35,482 nt of DNA from assembly GCA_913062845.1 (NCBI GenBank), contig CAJXVZ010000031.1:1-35482 (forward strand), written 5' to 3'. Below the pieces are notes generated by a model. It had not been told where the DNA came from. It did no database searches and saw only the letters and a program-made list of their open reading frames with translations. This document shows, in pieces, positions 8,848 through 16,925 of the stretch; the stretch's first letter is position 1, and every line of letters begins with the position of its first letter. Made by a program: the position numbers and the translations under genes. This stretch comes from an uncultured Psychroflexus sp. (GTDB taxonomy: Bacteria > Bacteroidota > Bacteroidia > Flavobacteriales > Flavobacteriaceae).

Positions 8848-9117
8848 TCAGTAATGAAATCTACATTGAATAATTATACATCTTTGATCTATTCCTTTTT
8901 TGGCTTCAATTTTGTAAACTAATCTGTGCTCTCCTGTAATTCTTCTGGACCAATATCCTTTTAGGCTAAACTTTAAAGGTTCAGGTTTTCCGGTTCCTTT
9001 AAATGGAGTTAGTCTGATAGCCTTGATTAACTCATTAATTTTCTTTACGAAATCCTGGTCTGTTTGAATCCAATAAGAAAAATCTTCCCAGGCATTTTTA
9101 GTAAATACTACATCCAC
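8848..9117 (-). CDS. yoeB: YoeB/Txe family toxin (ribosome-dependent mRNA interferase)
   Basis: 89 residues, the normal length of YoeB. Known members bind the ribosome and cleave mRNA at the A site. Family features seen: WEDFSYW near the N terminus, KPEPLK (catalytic Glu), the GYWSRRITGEHRLVYK block with the conserved Arg, and the terminal CRFHY with the His-Tyr pair required for catalysis. All key residues are present, so the toxin looks functional. The start is GTG at 9115-9117: the antitoxin stop codon is in the same frame three bases upstream (TAA-ACA-GTG), so no earlier start is possible, and the nearby ATG at 9111-9113 is out of frame. The tight spacing implies translational coupling to yefM. 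Confidence 0.95.
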   Translation of the reverse strand: MDVVFTKNAWEDFSYWIQTDQDFVKKINELIKAIRLTPFKGTGKPEPLKFSLKGYWSRRITGEHRLVYKIEAKKGIDQRCIIIQCRFHY

Positions 9118-9120
9118 TGT

Positions 9121-9372
9121 TTAATCTTCTTTATAAACAACTAAATCATTGTCTTCTAATTGCTTAATAGACTCTTCAAGTCTTTTACGATTGTTTTCCG
9201 TAGATAGAAGATGTTCTGTCTCTGTAAGTGAGTTGTAATGTTTCAAGGACATAACAACAACTCCGTCGTCTTCATTTTTTTGGGGAATTACGATAATCCC
9301 CATTGACTTAGTCACATATTCAAAATGTTCTTTAAGGCTTTTCCTGAAATTTGATATCGTTAAGGCTTTCAT
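9121..9372 (-). CDS. yefM: YefM/Phd family antitoxin
   Basis: 83 residues. It neutralises the YoeB toxin encoded three bases downstream and, in known systems, represses its own operon with YoeB as corepressor. The N-terminal Phd/YefM DNA-binding region is recognisable (MKALTISNFRKSLKEHFEYV, then VMSLKHYNSLTETEHLL) and the acidic C terminus (QLEDNDLVVYKED) is the toxin-binding tail. I chose the ATG at 9370-9372; a TTG three codons earlier would lie in the operator palindrome. Two TGTACA-centred palindromes sit over and upstream of the start. Confidence 0.93.
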   Translation of the reverse strand: MKALTISNFRKSLKEHFEYVTKSMGIIVIPQKNEDDGVVVMSLKHYNSLTETEHLLSTENNRKRLEESIKQLEDNDLVVYKED

Positions 9373-9373
9373 T

Positions 9374-9409
9374 TTGTACAATATAAAGTTTAATTTTTGT
9401 ACAAATATA
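9374..9409 (-). promoter_or_regulatory. yefM-yoeB promoter/operator with two TTGTACAA palindromes
   Basis: Two perfect 8-bp palindromes TTGTACAA lie at 9374-9381 and 9397-9404, the second extended to TTTGTACAAA (9396-9405); their centres are 23 bases apart. An exact TAnnTTTG element on the minus strand (TATATTTG, 9409-9402) overlaps the distal palindrome, so bound repressor would cover the promoter. The E. coli yefM-yoeB operator is also built on TGTACA cores, though with closer spacing. I see no clear -33 TTG. Confidence 0.65.
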
Positions 9410-9425
9410 CAGATTATTTCAGTGA

Positions 9426-10778
9426 TTAATATGCCTTTTTATCACCTTTGAATGCACTAATTATTGTGATAAAAATAATTCTGATGTCTAGAAATATAGA
9501 CCAGTTTTCCAGATAAAAGATATCGTATTTTACCCGATTTATGATATCTTTATCTGTTTCAATCTCACCGCGATAACCGCTTACCTGTGCCAATCCTGTG
9601 ATGCCAGGCTTCACAAAATGACGTACCATAAACTTGTCTATCTTTTCAGCAAAAAGTTCTGTTTGATAGGTCATATGCGGCCTGGGACCTACCACAGACA
9701 TTTCACCTATTAGGACATTAAAAAACTGTGGAAGTTCATCTAAACTGCTTTGTCTTAAGAATTTTCCGAGTCGGGTAACCCGGTTGTCATTTTTTCTGGT
9801 ATGAACCACATGAGAGGTGCCTTCTATGGTCATTGAGCGGTACTTAAAACAATTGAACTCCTTAAAATTTATGCCGTTCCTGGGCTGTTTAAAAAATACC
9901 GGACCCGGTGATTCCAGTTTAATTAAAATGGCTAAAACAGGCGTAAGCCAGGATAATATAAAAATGATAACCAATGATGAAAATATGATATCGAATGTCC
10001 TTTTCAAAAACTGATTAAAGGGTTCTTCAATTGGAATTTGTCTTAATGACAGAATGGGCAGGTAACCATAATAATCTATCTTAAGTTGTTTGGCATAAAT
10101 ATCCTTGGTATCCGGTAAAAACTTCAAGACCCTAAGGTTATTATCCGCAAAATCTACAATCTTATTGATCTGCTTTTGGGTAAGCGCAGCCATAGAACAG
10201 TAGATCTCGTCTATGTTTTCATCAAGTACGTATTGAAAGCACTCTTCAAGGAAGTCCTTATTCTTTTTGGTTGAAAACATTTTTGAGAATTTATAACCAA
10301 ACTCAGGATTTTCTTCAAAAAAGGCTTTGAGTTGCTGGGTTCTGAGATTGTCTCCCACTATTATGGTTGTTCTAAAGTTTCCACCATAAAACTTCCTGTA
10401 TCGTTTTAATAGAAAAGTAATTGAAAGCTTAAGTGCTAAAATACCTCCAAAAATACTTAACAAGTAGTAAAAAACTTTAGTTACATCTGTTTCGAATCCC
10501 TGATAAAGACTAAAATAAAAGAAGACTATAAGTGTAAATAATGCAAAATGCTCAAAGGACTGAGAAAGGATTTTTGTGACCTTGGTAAATCGGTAAACTT
10601 CGTAGAATCTGGTTTTAAGTGATAGTATAATCCAGGCCAGAGCATTAAATACAGTGAAGAATAAGAGTTCATTCAGGTTTAGTTCAAACCAGAAAAAAGC
10701 CAGAAGTGAAACTATACTAATGTCTAAAACGTAAGTTATTGGCCTTAAAAAACCTATATACCTTCCTCTGCGCTTCAT
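9426..10778 (-). CDS. Polyprenyl-phosphate sugar-1-phosphate transferase (initiating enzyme)
   Basis: 450 residues from the ATG at 10776-10778 (a TTG lies directly before it). Members start a surface glycan by transferring a sugar phosphate to undecaprenyl phosphate. Seen here: about four N-terminal membrane helices (13-125), a soluble CoA-binding-like domain (about 130-250), a further hydrophobic hairpin after KRTFDIIF (259 on), then the catalytic bacterial sugar transferase domain with SPGPVFFKQPRNG, FKYRSM, SLDELPQFFNV (Asp347-Glu348, catalytic acidic pair) and VVGPRPH. This full-length WcaJ/PssY-like layout fits glucose-1-phosphate or galactose-1-phosphate transfer, but the sugar cannot be told from sequence. 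It begins 7 bases after the uxs-like gene's stop codon, so they are probably one operon. Confidence 0.95.
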   Translation of the reverse strand: MKRRGRYIGFLRPITYVLDISIVSLLAFFWFELNLNELLFFTVFNALAWIILSLKTRFYEVYRFTKVTKILSQSFEHFALFTLIVFFYFSLYQGFETDVTKVFYYLLSIFGGILALKLSITFLLKRYRKFYGGNFRTTIIVGDNLRTQQLKAFFEENPEFGYKFSKMFSTKKNKDFLEECFQYVLDENIDEIYCSMAALTQKQINKIVDFADNNLRVLKFLPDTKDIYAKQLKIDYYGYLPILSLRQIPIEEPFNQFLKRTFDIIFSSLVIIFILSWLTPVLAILIKLESPGPVFFKQPRNGINFKEFNCFKYRSMTIEGTSHVVHTRKNDNRVTRLGKFLRQSSLDELPQFFNVLIGEMSVVGPRPHMTYQTELFAEKIDKFMVRHFVKPGITGLAQVSGYRGEIETDKDIINRVKYDIFYLENWSIFLDIRIIFITIISAFKGDKKAY

Positions 10779-10785
10779 CAAAAGC

Positions 10786-11772
10786 CTATTTTATATTGTG
10801 TTTTGAGAAGTCTTTGTGTTCGCTGCGTCTGAGCTCTTCAGCTGACAGGGTTTTAAAGTAGTCGTATGTTTTTTGCATACCTTCTGCCCTGTCTACTTTA
10901 GGTGACCATCCCAGCTTATCTTTAGCCAAGCTAATATCCGGCTGTCTTTGCATAGGATCGTCTTGGGGTAATGGTTTGAAGATGATCTTTTGATCTGTAC
11001 CTGTAAGTTTGATGATCTCCTCTGCAAAATCTAAAATACTAATCTCATGAGGGTTACCAATATTCACAGGACCACTGTAATCGGAGTGCAAAAGTCTGAA
11101 AATACCATCTACCTGATCGTCCACATAGCAAAATGAGCGGGTCTGAGAGCCATCACCGAAAACAGTTAGATCTTCACCACGTAAGGCCTGACCAATGAAT
11201 GCCGGGATCACACGCCCGTCATTCAATCGCATTCGTGGTCCATAAGTGTTGAATATTCTTACAATTCGCGTTTCCAGGCCATGAAAACGATGATAAGCCA
11301 TAGTAATGGCTTCCTGAAAACGCTTGGCCTCGTCATAAACGCCTCTGGGTCCAATGGTGTTGACATTGCCGTAATATTCTTCAGTTTGTGGATGCACCAA
11401 GGGATCACCATAAACTTCTGAAGTACTGGCTATGAGTATCCGTGCATTCTTAGATTTAGCCAGGCCTAGTAAGTTATGGGTACCCAAAGAGCCTACTTTA
11501 AGCGTTTGAATAGGGATTTTAAGATAATCAATCGGGCTGGCCGGTGAGGCAAAGTGCAGAATGTAATCCAGATTTCCTGAAACATGAACATGTTTTGAAA
11601 CGTCATGGTGGTAAAATTCAAAATGTTCGTTTTTAAAAAGGTGCTCTATATTTTTAAGATCACCGGTGATCAGGTTGTCCATTCCAACAACTTTATAGCC
11701 TTCGTCTATAAATTTATCGCAAAGATGTGATCCAAGAAATCCGGCTGCTCCGGTGATAAGTATTCGTTTCAT
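10786..11772 (-). CDS. UDP-glucuronate decarboxylase (UDP-xylose synthase), SDR family
   Basis: 328 residues of an extended short-chain dehydrogenase. It converts UDP-glucuronate to UDP-xylose in the cytoplasm. Evidence: NAD-binding GAAGFLGSH (glycines 8, 11, 14), the [23 protein letters not shown]-type region characteristic of UXS enzymes (about 72-93), [28 protein letters not shown] with catalytic Tyr146 and Lys150, and the sugar-binding [20 protein letters not shown] block. These UXS-specific segments separate it from GDP-mannose dehydratases and UDP-glucose epimerases. No UDP-glucose dehydrogenase is in the window, so UDP-glucuronate must come from elsewhere. It has its own likely promoter and is followed at once by the initiating transferase. 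Confidence 0.95.
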   Translation of the reverse strand: MKRILITGAAGFLGSHLCDKFIDEGYKVVGMDNLITGDLKNIEHLFKNEHFEFYHHDVSKHVHVSGNLDYILHFASPASPIDYLKIPIQTLKVGSLGTHNLLGLAKSKNARILIASTSEVYGDPLVHPQTEEYYGNVNTIGPRGVYDEAKRFQEAITMAYHRFHGLETRIVRIFNTYGPRMRLNDGRVIPAFIGQALRGEDLTVFGDGSQTRSFCYVDDQVDGIFRLLHSDYSGPVNIGNPHEISILDFAEEIIKLTGTDQKIIFKPLPQDDPMQRQPDISLAKDKLGWSPKVDRAEGMQKTYDYFKTLSAEELRRSEHKDFSKHNIK

Positions 11773-11815
11773 TATTGTGAGTTTAAAATAAATGGATAGC
11801 TCCTGATATGTCGGT

Positions 11816-11849
11816 CAAAAATATGAATTTAATTATTTATAAATCTCAA
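11816..11849 (-). promoter_or_regulatory. Putative promoter for the UDP-xylose synthase / sugar transferase pair
   Basis: On the minus strand TTG (11849-11847), a 23-base spacer and an exact TAnnTTTG element (TATTTTTG, 11823-11816). The ATG at 11772 would follow a leader of roughly 37 bases. It suggests that these two genes can be expressed apart from the upstream polymerase and sulfotransferase genes. Confidence 0.45.
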
Positions 11850-12301
11850 TTCTTTAGTATTTGCTTCAACTTGTTATTTAGAAAAGGCCTTGATCTAAAT
11901 TGAATTGTTGAATTTGGCTTTAATAAATATTTATCCTCTGCTTCATAATATTTTGCATTTTTATTGCCAATGAAATGTTGATGAAACAGATAGTTGCTAT
12001 CTAAAAATAATTGTTCTGCCTGAGATTCAATTAACACAGATTTTATTTCAAAACTCTTAGCCTCTGTATTATTTAATTCAATAATTATTTCCTGAGGAAA
12101 ATCTGAAAAACAATATTCTGAAAAATTATCTTCTTGAGAAAAGCGTTTTACAGATTTTGATTCTGAACTTACTGATAGTTTCAAACTATCCTTTAGATTA
12201 TACTCTATTCGCATTCTAAGTGTAAAATCATTATCACCACATTTCTCAATGCAGGATGAAAAACAGATAACAAAAATGATGAGGAACACTAAATATTTCA
12301 A
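11846..12301 (-). CDS. Small lipoprotein of unknown function
   Basis: 151 residues; family not recognised. The N terminus is a lipoprotein signal: MKYLVFLIIFVICFSSC with the acylated cysteine at position 17, a Bacteroidota-style F-S-S-C lipobox. The acidic/polar residues after the cysteine (IEKCGDND) fit membrane-anchored, possibly surface-exposed lipoproteins. The rest alternates in strand-like fashion (LRMRIEYNLKDSLKLSV; EIIIELNN; KSFEIKSVLIE), suggesting a small beta-sandwich. The start is TTG at 12299-12301: there is no upstream ATG and the signal peptide begins exactly there. It lies between the sulfotransferase and UDP-xylose synthase genes on the same strand, so a role linked to the polysaccharide is plausible but not shown. 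Confidence 0.75.
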   Translation of the reverse strand: MKYLVFLIIFVICFSSCIEKCGDNDFTLRMRIEYNLKDSLKLSVSSESKSVKRFSQEDNFSEYCFSDFPQEIIIELNNTEAKSFEIKSVLIESQAEQLFLDSNYLFHQHFIGNKNAKYYEAEDKYLLKPNSTIQFRSRPFLNNKLKQILKN

Positions 12302-12392
12302 TGTTTTGGATTTTTATAATATAAAACGGATAAAGCTATCTGATATTTTAGAATTTATTTATTTCCCGATAACATCTAAAAGAAAAATGTTT

Positions 12393-13223
12393 TTAAAGAT
12401 CATAGCCATAGCTAAAAATATATTTTTTCAGATTTTGATTGACATGATCCTGGGTTTTAGAATCCAAGACATTCTTCCAGTTGCCAATTTTACCCTTGTT
12501 AAAGGTTGAGCTCTTTTTTGAATATATCTTACCTGAAATTTCAATTATTCTGGCATCTGCAACCTTAATTTCACAGAATTGAGCAATAGATTTTACATTC
12601 AATATCTGTTTTTCAGTTTTACCACCGCCTTTATCGCCAATCAGATCTTCAAATTTAACAGTAAGAATATTTTTCTTATCAAGCCATGGCTCGAATTTAT
12701 TTAAAACTTTTGGAAACGGCTCGATAACATTAGGTTTGCCATTAATCATCGCTTTTATTTTATCTTCGGTTGTGTTGTAATTTGATATGTATCTATGAGA
12801 TTTTTGGGTTTTATCAATGTTTTGGATATAATTTAAATGAGAGATCAAAACGTCTCTGGGATCTCGGACCAATTGAATCATCTTTAAATCATTTTTTTTT
12901 AGAACTTCTAATACTTTTGAATGGTATTGCATATGAGCCAACTGAAACTGTCCTTTTCTAATTTTTCCTAAGACCCGCAGCTTTTTCTCAAGAGGGTTTT
13001 GTATTTCTATGAATAGGGTCCTTCTTCCTGAATGTCGCATGTATGGTAATTTGAAAAAAACATTCTCAAGCAGATGTGTACCGGATTTTGGTAAAGCGTT
13101 CAAAACGACTTTAGGTCCGGTTTTTCGACCTTGTAACTGAGACCTGTCAAAACTGTTTAGAAAAATCTGAAGGCGTTTATTCAGGTAATATTTGTATTTA
13201 TCTGTGGCTGAGCTGGCTTTCAT
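12393..13223 (-). CDS. PAPS-dependent sulfotransferase, cytosolic-SULT-like
   Basis: 276 residues. Members transfer sulfate from PAPS to a hydroxyl of an acceptor. The full motif set is visible: the 5'-phosphosulfate loop LNALPKSGTHLL (about 41-52), a candidate catalytic histidine in QLAHMQY (His97), the 3'-phosphate-binding RDPRDVLISH (120-129), and the late KGKIGNWKN block (243-251) matching the RKGxxGDWKN signature of SULT enzymes. No signal peptide or membrane helix, so it acts in the cytoplasm, probably on a lipid-linked repeat unit or a precursor. Its ATG lies 26 bases inside the end of the upstream polymerase-like gene, indicating translational coupling. The acceptor sugar is unknown. 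Confidence 0.9.
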   Translation of the reverse strand: MKASSATDKYKYYLNKRLQIFLNSFDRSQLQGRKTGPKVVLNALPKSGTHLLENVFFKLPYMRHSGRRTLFIEIQNPLEKKLRVLGKIRKGQFQLAHMQYHSKVLEVLKKNDLKMIQLVRDPRDVLISHLNYIQNIDKTQKSHRYISNYNTTEDKIKAMINGKPNVIEPFPKVLNKFEPWLDKKNILTVKFEDLIGDKGGGKTEKQILNVKSIAQFCEIKVADARIIEISGKIYSKKSSTFNKGKIGNWKNVLDSKTQDHVNQNLKKYIFSYGYDL

Positions 13224-14421
13224 TAGATTCGTATTTAAGCATTAAGATCATAAAAAGACTGAAAAATATAATACCTCTTTGCCTATACAAAACAGATTCT
13301 GTAAGAAAAAGGGAGATTGATATAAGTACAAAGGGTAAAAAAGTAAAATCCTTAGATAACCTCTTTATCAATATGATAAGGAAAAATAAAAATAAAATTA
13401 AACCTACGAAGCCGGATTCTGACAATATTTGTAGATATTGATTATGGTAATTATAATCCCTGTAGGCTTCTGGTGTGTTGAGATTTTCATGAAAAGCTTT
13501 GATCATAGGTTGAGAATTACCTATTCCAACGCCAAATAGGATATCTTTCAAAGATTTCTCTGAATTATAATAAGCTCTTATTTGAAGTAATCGGATTTCA
13601 GTTCCTGTAAATGCCCTGCCGTCATCAAAGCTTGTGTTTAAAAAAATTTCTTCAGTTGAAGTCTGAAATTCCGCAAGGTAACGGTCTTTAACCGGGTTTT
13701 CTGTAAACAAGACCAGAAAGAAAGATAAGGATAGAATTAACAGAAGAATTGTCTTTATCAATTTTGATTTTAGTCTAAACAAAGACTGAAAAACAAGCGC
13801 TAATACTGTAATTAACAAAATATTTTTAGAACTAAGAAGTACTAAAAAAAGTGCTAATATAATCTGGTAGAAAACAAAAACACCAGTATAGGATTTTGTC
13901 AGATTAAAATTGAGAAGCCAAACTACCGAAACTATATAAGATATATAAATCGCGTTCAGATTTAATGGAGACACCAACTCATGGTAAAACAGAAATGCGT
14001 CATACTGGTAAATAAACCAACGGTTTAAAGCAATTAAAAAAAAGACAATGGCTGTCAGGCTAAGAAAAACTGAAAAGCAGTGTATTAACTTTTTTAAGGT
14101 TTTCAACGATATTTTAGGTAGAAATAAGCCCGCCAAAGATATTATAAGAAGATATAATTTATTGGTTATTGCTGACAAACCAAGCTTTAAGTTATGGGCC
14201 CAAATTACACTTAGAAATAAATAGATACAGAAAAGCAGCCAAAGTAAAATTAATCGATTATTACTTCCTTTCTGATGATGCTCAAAGTACCAGAATACAG
14301 CATGAGCAATCCATAAACCTGTGGAAAGACTACTCCAGAAAAACCCAAATGGCAGGCTGATAAGAAGTATCAGACTAACCAGAAAAAAAGAGTTCTGTCC
14401 CGGTTTAATCTTTATTAGCAT
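13198..14421 (-). CDS. O-antigen ligase/polymerase (Wzy/WaaL-like) membrane protein
   Basis: 407 residues, strongly hydrophobic, with about ten to twelve predicted membrane helices spread along its length. A large polar loop at roughly residues 240-320 (NPVKDRYLAEFQTS, then GVGIGNSQPMIKAFHENL and YNYHNQYLQILSESGFVG) matches the periplasmic loop of the O-antigen ligase family; the NxHNxYLQ-like segment is characteristic. Such proteins either polymerise repeat units (Wzy) or ligate glycan to lipid A core (WaaL). The sequence alone does not separate the two, and a second such protein is encoded at 15509-16807. ATG start, overlapping the end of the upstream glycosyltransferase gene by 17 bases. 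Confidence 0.87.
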   Translation of the reverse strand: MLIKIKPGQNSFFLVSLILLISLPFGFFWSSLSTGLWIAHAVFWYFEHHQKGSNNRLILLWLLFCIYLFLSVIWAHNLKLGLSAITNKLYLLIISLAGLFLPKISLKTLKKLIHCFSVFLSLTAIVFFLIALNRWFIYQYDAFLFYHELVSPLNLNAIYISYIVSVVWLLNFNLTKSYTGVFVFYQIILALFLVLLSSKNILLITVLALVFQSLFRLKSKLIKTILLLILSLSFFLVLFTENPVKDRYLAEFQTSTEEIFLNTSFDDGRAFTGTEIRLLQIRAYYNSEKSLKDILFGVGIGNSQPMIKAFHENLNTPEAYRDYNYHNQYLQILSESGFVGLILFLFFLIILIKRLSKDFTFLPFVLISISLFLTESVLYRQRGIIFFSLFMILMLKYESNESQLSHR

Positions 14422-15508
14422 AGCATGTTTCCAAAAAATCCAGATATTGCTTATTTATAATTTCCCAGCTAAAATTATTTTTTATTTTTTGCAGATTATT
14501 TTCAACTTTATTAAGATAATTTGCTTTATTCACCTGCTTTATAAGTTGAGAAACATCGGATTTTGAGTTAAAATAAAAAGAATCTTCTCCCAAAATTGCA
14601 GAATTAAATTCATTGTCGTGTGCAGCTATTAGCGCCTGAGAAGCCATGGCCTCTAATAACGATGGATTGGTACCACCTACTGAATGGCCGTGAAAATAAA
14701 GCCTTGATGAATATCTAAGATAATTCAGTTTTGTGATATCGTATTCCGGACCCACGAATACAATATTTCTTTTCGCTTTATATTTATCTATCAAATATTG
14801 TCCAAATTTGGTTTGTTCCACATTTCCTATTACCAGAAAAGTATATTCTGAATTGCTTTGTACATAACCATCCAATATCAGCTCAATATTGTTTTCAGGT
14901 TCAACTCGAGCTATGAGTAAAAAATATGCATTTTCCTTAACCTTAAATTCTTTCAGGGTATTTTCATTAATTTTTACCTTATAGGGCAATGCTCCATAAG
15001 CAATATATTTAGAATCTATCCGGTAAGCCCTTTTTAAGTATTGCTGAATACCTATTGAGTCTGAAATAAGAAAGTCACTTGACCTGACGGCCAGTTTTTC
15101 GGCAAATCGCAAAAAGCTTTTTACAAGTTTAGAATATTTAGATCTTTTCCATTCCAGACCGTCCATATTGGTTACAATGACTGCATCTTTTGGAAGTAAC
15201 TTATACCAAATCGAACTGCTCGTATAACCTAACTGAAGGATGACATCAAAATTTCTGTTCCTGGCATCTTTAATGCAATTAAGATCATATATAAATTGAC
15301 CTGCCGTACCAAGTTTATCCTCCGGGTCTGAACAAGTGATAATTTTTACACCCTGATATTCATTTTCTTTATAAGGATGCAGGCTGGAGTTATAAACTGT
15401 TATATCGACACCCTTGTCAGCTAAATAAACTGAGAAATATTCAGCAAACTGCTCAAAACCACCGTGATGATTGGGAATACCTCTACAGCCTATTATGCCA
15501 ACTTTCAT
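14405..15508 (-). CDS. Family 4 glycosyltransferase with DUF1972 N-terminal domain
   Basis: 367 residues. The N-terminal DUF1972 domain is diagnostic (MKVGIIGCRGIPNHHGGFEQ, then GVKIITCSDP and LQLGYTSSSIWYKLL; NMDGLEWKRSKYS). The C-terminal GT-B domain carries LLIARVEPENNIELIL and HGHSVGGTNPSLLEAMA. This subfamily is often annotated as rhamnosyltransferase-like, but the donor cannot be assigned from sequence. It would act at the cytoplasmic face during repeat-unit assembly. Its ATG directly follows the upstream gene's stop codon (TAA-ATG with no spacer), and its 3' end overlaps the next gene by 17 bases, so it belongs to a tightly packed operon. Confidence 0.92.
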   Translation of the reverse strand: MKVGIIGCRGIPNHHGGFEQFAEYFSVYLADKGVDITVYNSSLHPYKENEYQGVKIITCSDPEDKLGTAGQFIYDLNCIKDARNRNFDVILQLGYTSSSIWYKLLPKDAVIVTNMDGLEWKRSKYSKLVKSFLRFAEKLAVRSSDFLISDSIGIQQYLKRAYRIDSKYIAYGALPYKVKINENTLKEFKVKENAYFLLIARVEPENNIELILDGYVQSNSEYTFLVIGNVEQTKFGQYLIDKYKAKRNIVFVGPEYDITKLNYLRYSSRLYFHGHSVGGTNPSLLEAMASQALIAAHDNEFNSAILGEDSFYFNSKSDVSQLIKQVNKANYLNKVENNLQKIKNNFSWEIINKQYLDFLETCYANKD

Positions 15509-16807
15509 TTATTGTTTATTTAAAATAGGGTTGATCTTCAATTTACTATCTGTGCCGGAACTTTTCGCATAATAACTATAGATACCCAGAAAACCTCCTA
15601 AAAATAGTGTAAAACTGTCTTCAATATTATATATCCCAGTAATAGTTATTGATGAGATAAAATAATATGCTCCAAATGCTGCTATCATGTTGGTCACCAA
15701 AAAAGCTGAATTACTCATTATCCTATGGTTAGCAAAATTAAGAAGATAAAATATAAATAATACATAACTAAACAGACCTAAAATTCCGGTTTTAAAAAAC
15801 ACAAAGAGATAGCCACTATGAATGATAGGTATATAGCGCATATCCTCATCGCCTAATGGCGCTTCAAACTTTAGGTCTACTAAACTGCCAAAACTATTAC
15901 CTATGAGGAAACTGAAAAAACCATTGGTCGTCTGATTCAAGGCTAACTTAGACTCGTAACCTCGCCATTTATCCCAAAGGATATCATGACTTGTATTTTT
16001 ATCAATCTTATCATCAGTTACAAGTTCTGTGGGTGCTATTTTCAGTTTGTAAAAGAAGCCTTCAATACCTTCTGCATCTCTTTTTATATCAAATAAAAAT
16101 AATGTGCTGTAAGATAAACCAAGTATTAAAATGATACTAAAAAAAGTTTTCATTCTTTTTAAACTGAGTCTAAAATATCCGTTCATAGCAAGACCCATAA
16201 TAAAAACAGAAACGAGCATATTTCTGGAAAAATACAGAATGAAAGATCCAAAAAGCAACAATAAAAACAAGTATTTAAATTTTAGAAAAATACCTTTAAG
16301 AAAAAGATGACTGTTTTTATTTATTAAAATCAGAATTGCAAGCATTTCTATTATGTTGGATTTGCCTGAATAATTTCTAATGCTATTGATGTTGAGAATA
16401 CCGGTAGTCCCAACGAAATAAAATACTACGCAGATATGGTATATAGACAAAATGATGGCGAGCGTAATGATCAGGTTGAATATAAATTTTTTGTCTTTGA
16501 TGACTGTAACTAAGTAATAACCGAGTATTATAAAAGCAATTGGCTTTATAAAAAAGATGATATCTTTTACAAATGTATATAAGTTCTCAAGCCTGAAAAT
16601 AAATCCCAGAAATCCAATGAGAAAAACAATAATAAGCGATGAAATTAAAATAAAAATATGTTTAGGAACTTTCTGTTTATAATTCGAGAAAAGAAAAATA
16701 CCTACACAAAATGAAATGATTAAATTGGTTTGTAAATTACCAAAGATTTCAACCATTAAAATCACAGAAAAGAATAAAAACCTGAGAATAATATCTTTGC
16801 TTAACAT
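15509..16807 (-). CDS. Second O-antigen polymerase/ligase-like membrane protein
   Basis: 432 residues with about ten or more hydrophobic helices from the very N terminus (ILRFLFFSVILMVEIFG) onward. A polar loop around residues 240-320 (GIEGFFYKLKIAPTE, NTSHDILWDKWRGYESK, then FLIGNSFGSLVDL and PIIHSGYLFVFFKTG) matches the large periplasmic loop of Wzy-type proteins, including the IHSGYLFVFFKTG segment typical of the O-antigen ligase domain. It is little like the other such protein (13198-14421) in visible motifs. One may polymerise and the other ligate or act on a different glycan. First gene of the minus-strand operon, with divergent genes starting 119 bases away. Confidence 0.82.
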   Translation of the reverse strand: MLSKDIILRFLFFSVILMVEIFGNLQTNLIISFCVGIFLFSNYKQKVPKHIFILISSLIIVFLIGFLGFIFRLENLYTFVKDIIFFIKPIAFIILGYYLVTVIKDKKFIFNLIITLAIILSIYHICVVFYFVGTTGILNINSIRNYSGKSNIIEMLAILILINKNSHLFLKGIFLKFKYLFLLLLFGSFILYFSRNMLVSVFIMGLAMNGYFRLSLKRMKTFFSIILILGLSYSTLFLFDIKRDAEGIEGFFYKLKIAPTELVTDDKIDKNTSHDILWDKWRGYESKLALNQTTNGFFSFLIGNSFGSLVDLKFEAPLGDEDMRYIPIIHSGYLFVFFKTGILGLFSYVLFIFYLLNFANHRIMSNSAFLVTNMIAAFGAYYFISSITITGIYNIEDSFTLFLGGFLGIYSYYAKSSGTDSKLKINPILNKQ

Positions 16808-16832
16808 TATTTATAAGACGTTGAAATCGTTC

Positions 16833-16840
16833 CAAAAGTA
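16833..16840 (-). promoter_or_regulatory. Putative -7 element for the minus-strand polysaccharide operon
   Basis: Exact TAnnTTTG match on the minus strand (TACTTTTG, 16840-16833), about 26 bases before the ATG at 16807. No TTG stands at the usual distance upstream, so this rests on one element. Confidence 0.35.
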
Positions 16841-16852
16841 TAATAAAAACTA

Positions 16853-16860
16853 TACATTTG
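16853..16860 (+). promoter_or_regulatory. Putative -7 element for the divergent glycosyltransferase pair
   Basis: Exact TAnnTTTG match on the plus strand (TACATTTG) in the 118-base divergent gap. The ATG at 16926 would follow a leader of about 60 bases. The nearest TTG upstream (16821-16823) is 29 bases away, longer than usual, so support is weak. Confidence 0.3.
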
Positions 16861-16925
16861 TGCTTATTTTTAAATATTTTCTGCTGTAGCTATTTTTATT
16901 TTTTACCAATACTTGTCATCTTTTA

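Noticed and set aside
9373-9381. TTG as start of yefM three codons before the ATG
   Set aside because: It lies within the proximal TTGTACAA palindrome and adds MYK before the conserved start; the ATG at 9372 is the better choice.
12249-12509. 86-codon plus-strand open frame across the lipoprotein start and the sulfotransferase end
   Set aside because: It is antisense to two well-supported genes, has no recognisable motif and looks like a chance frame in AT-rich DNA.
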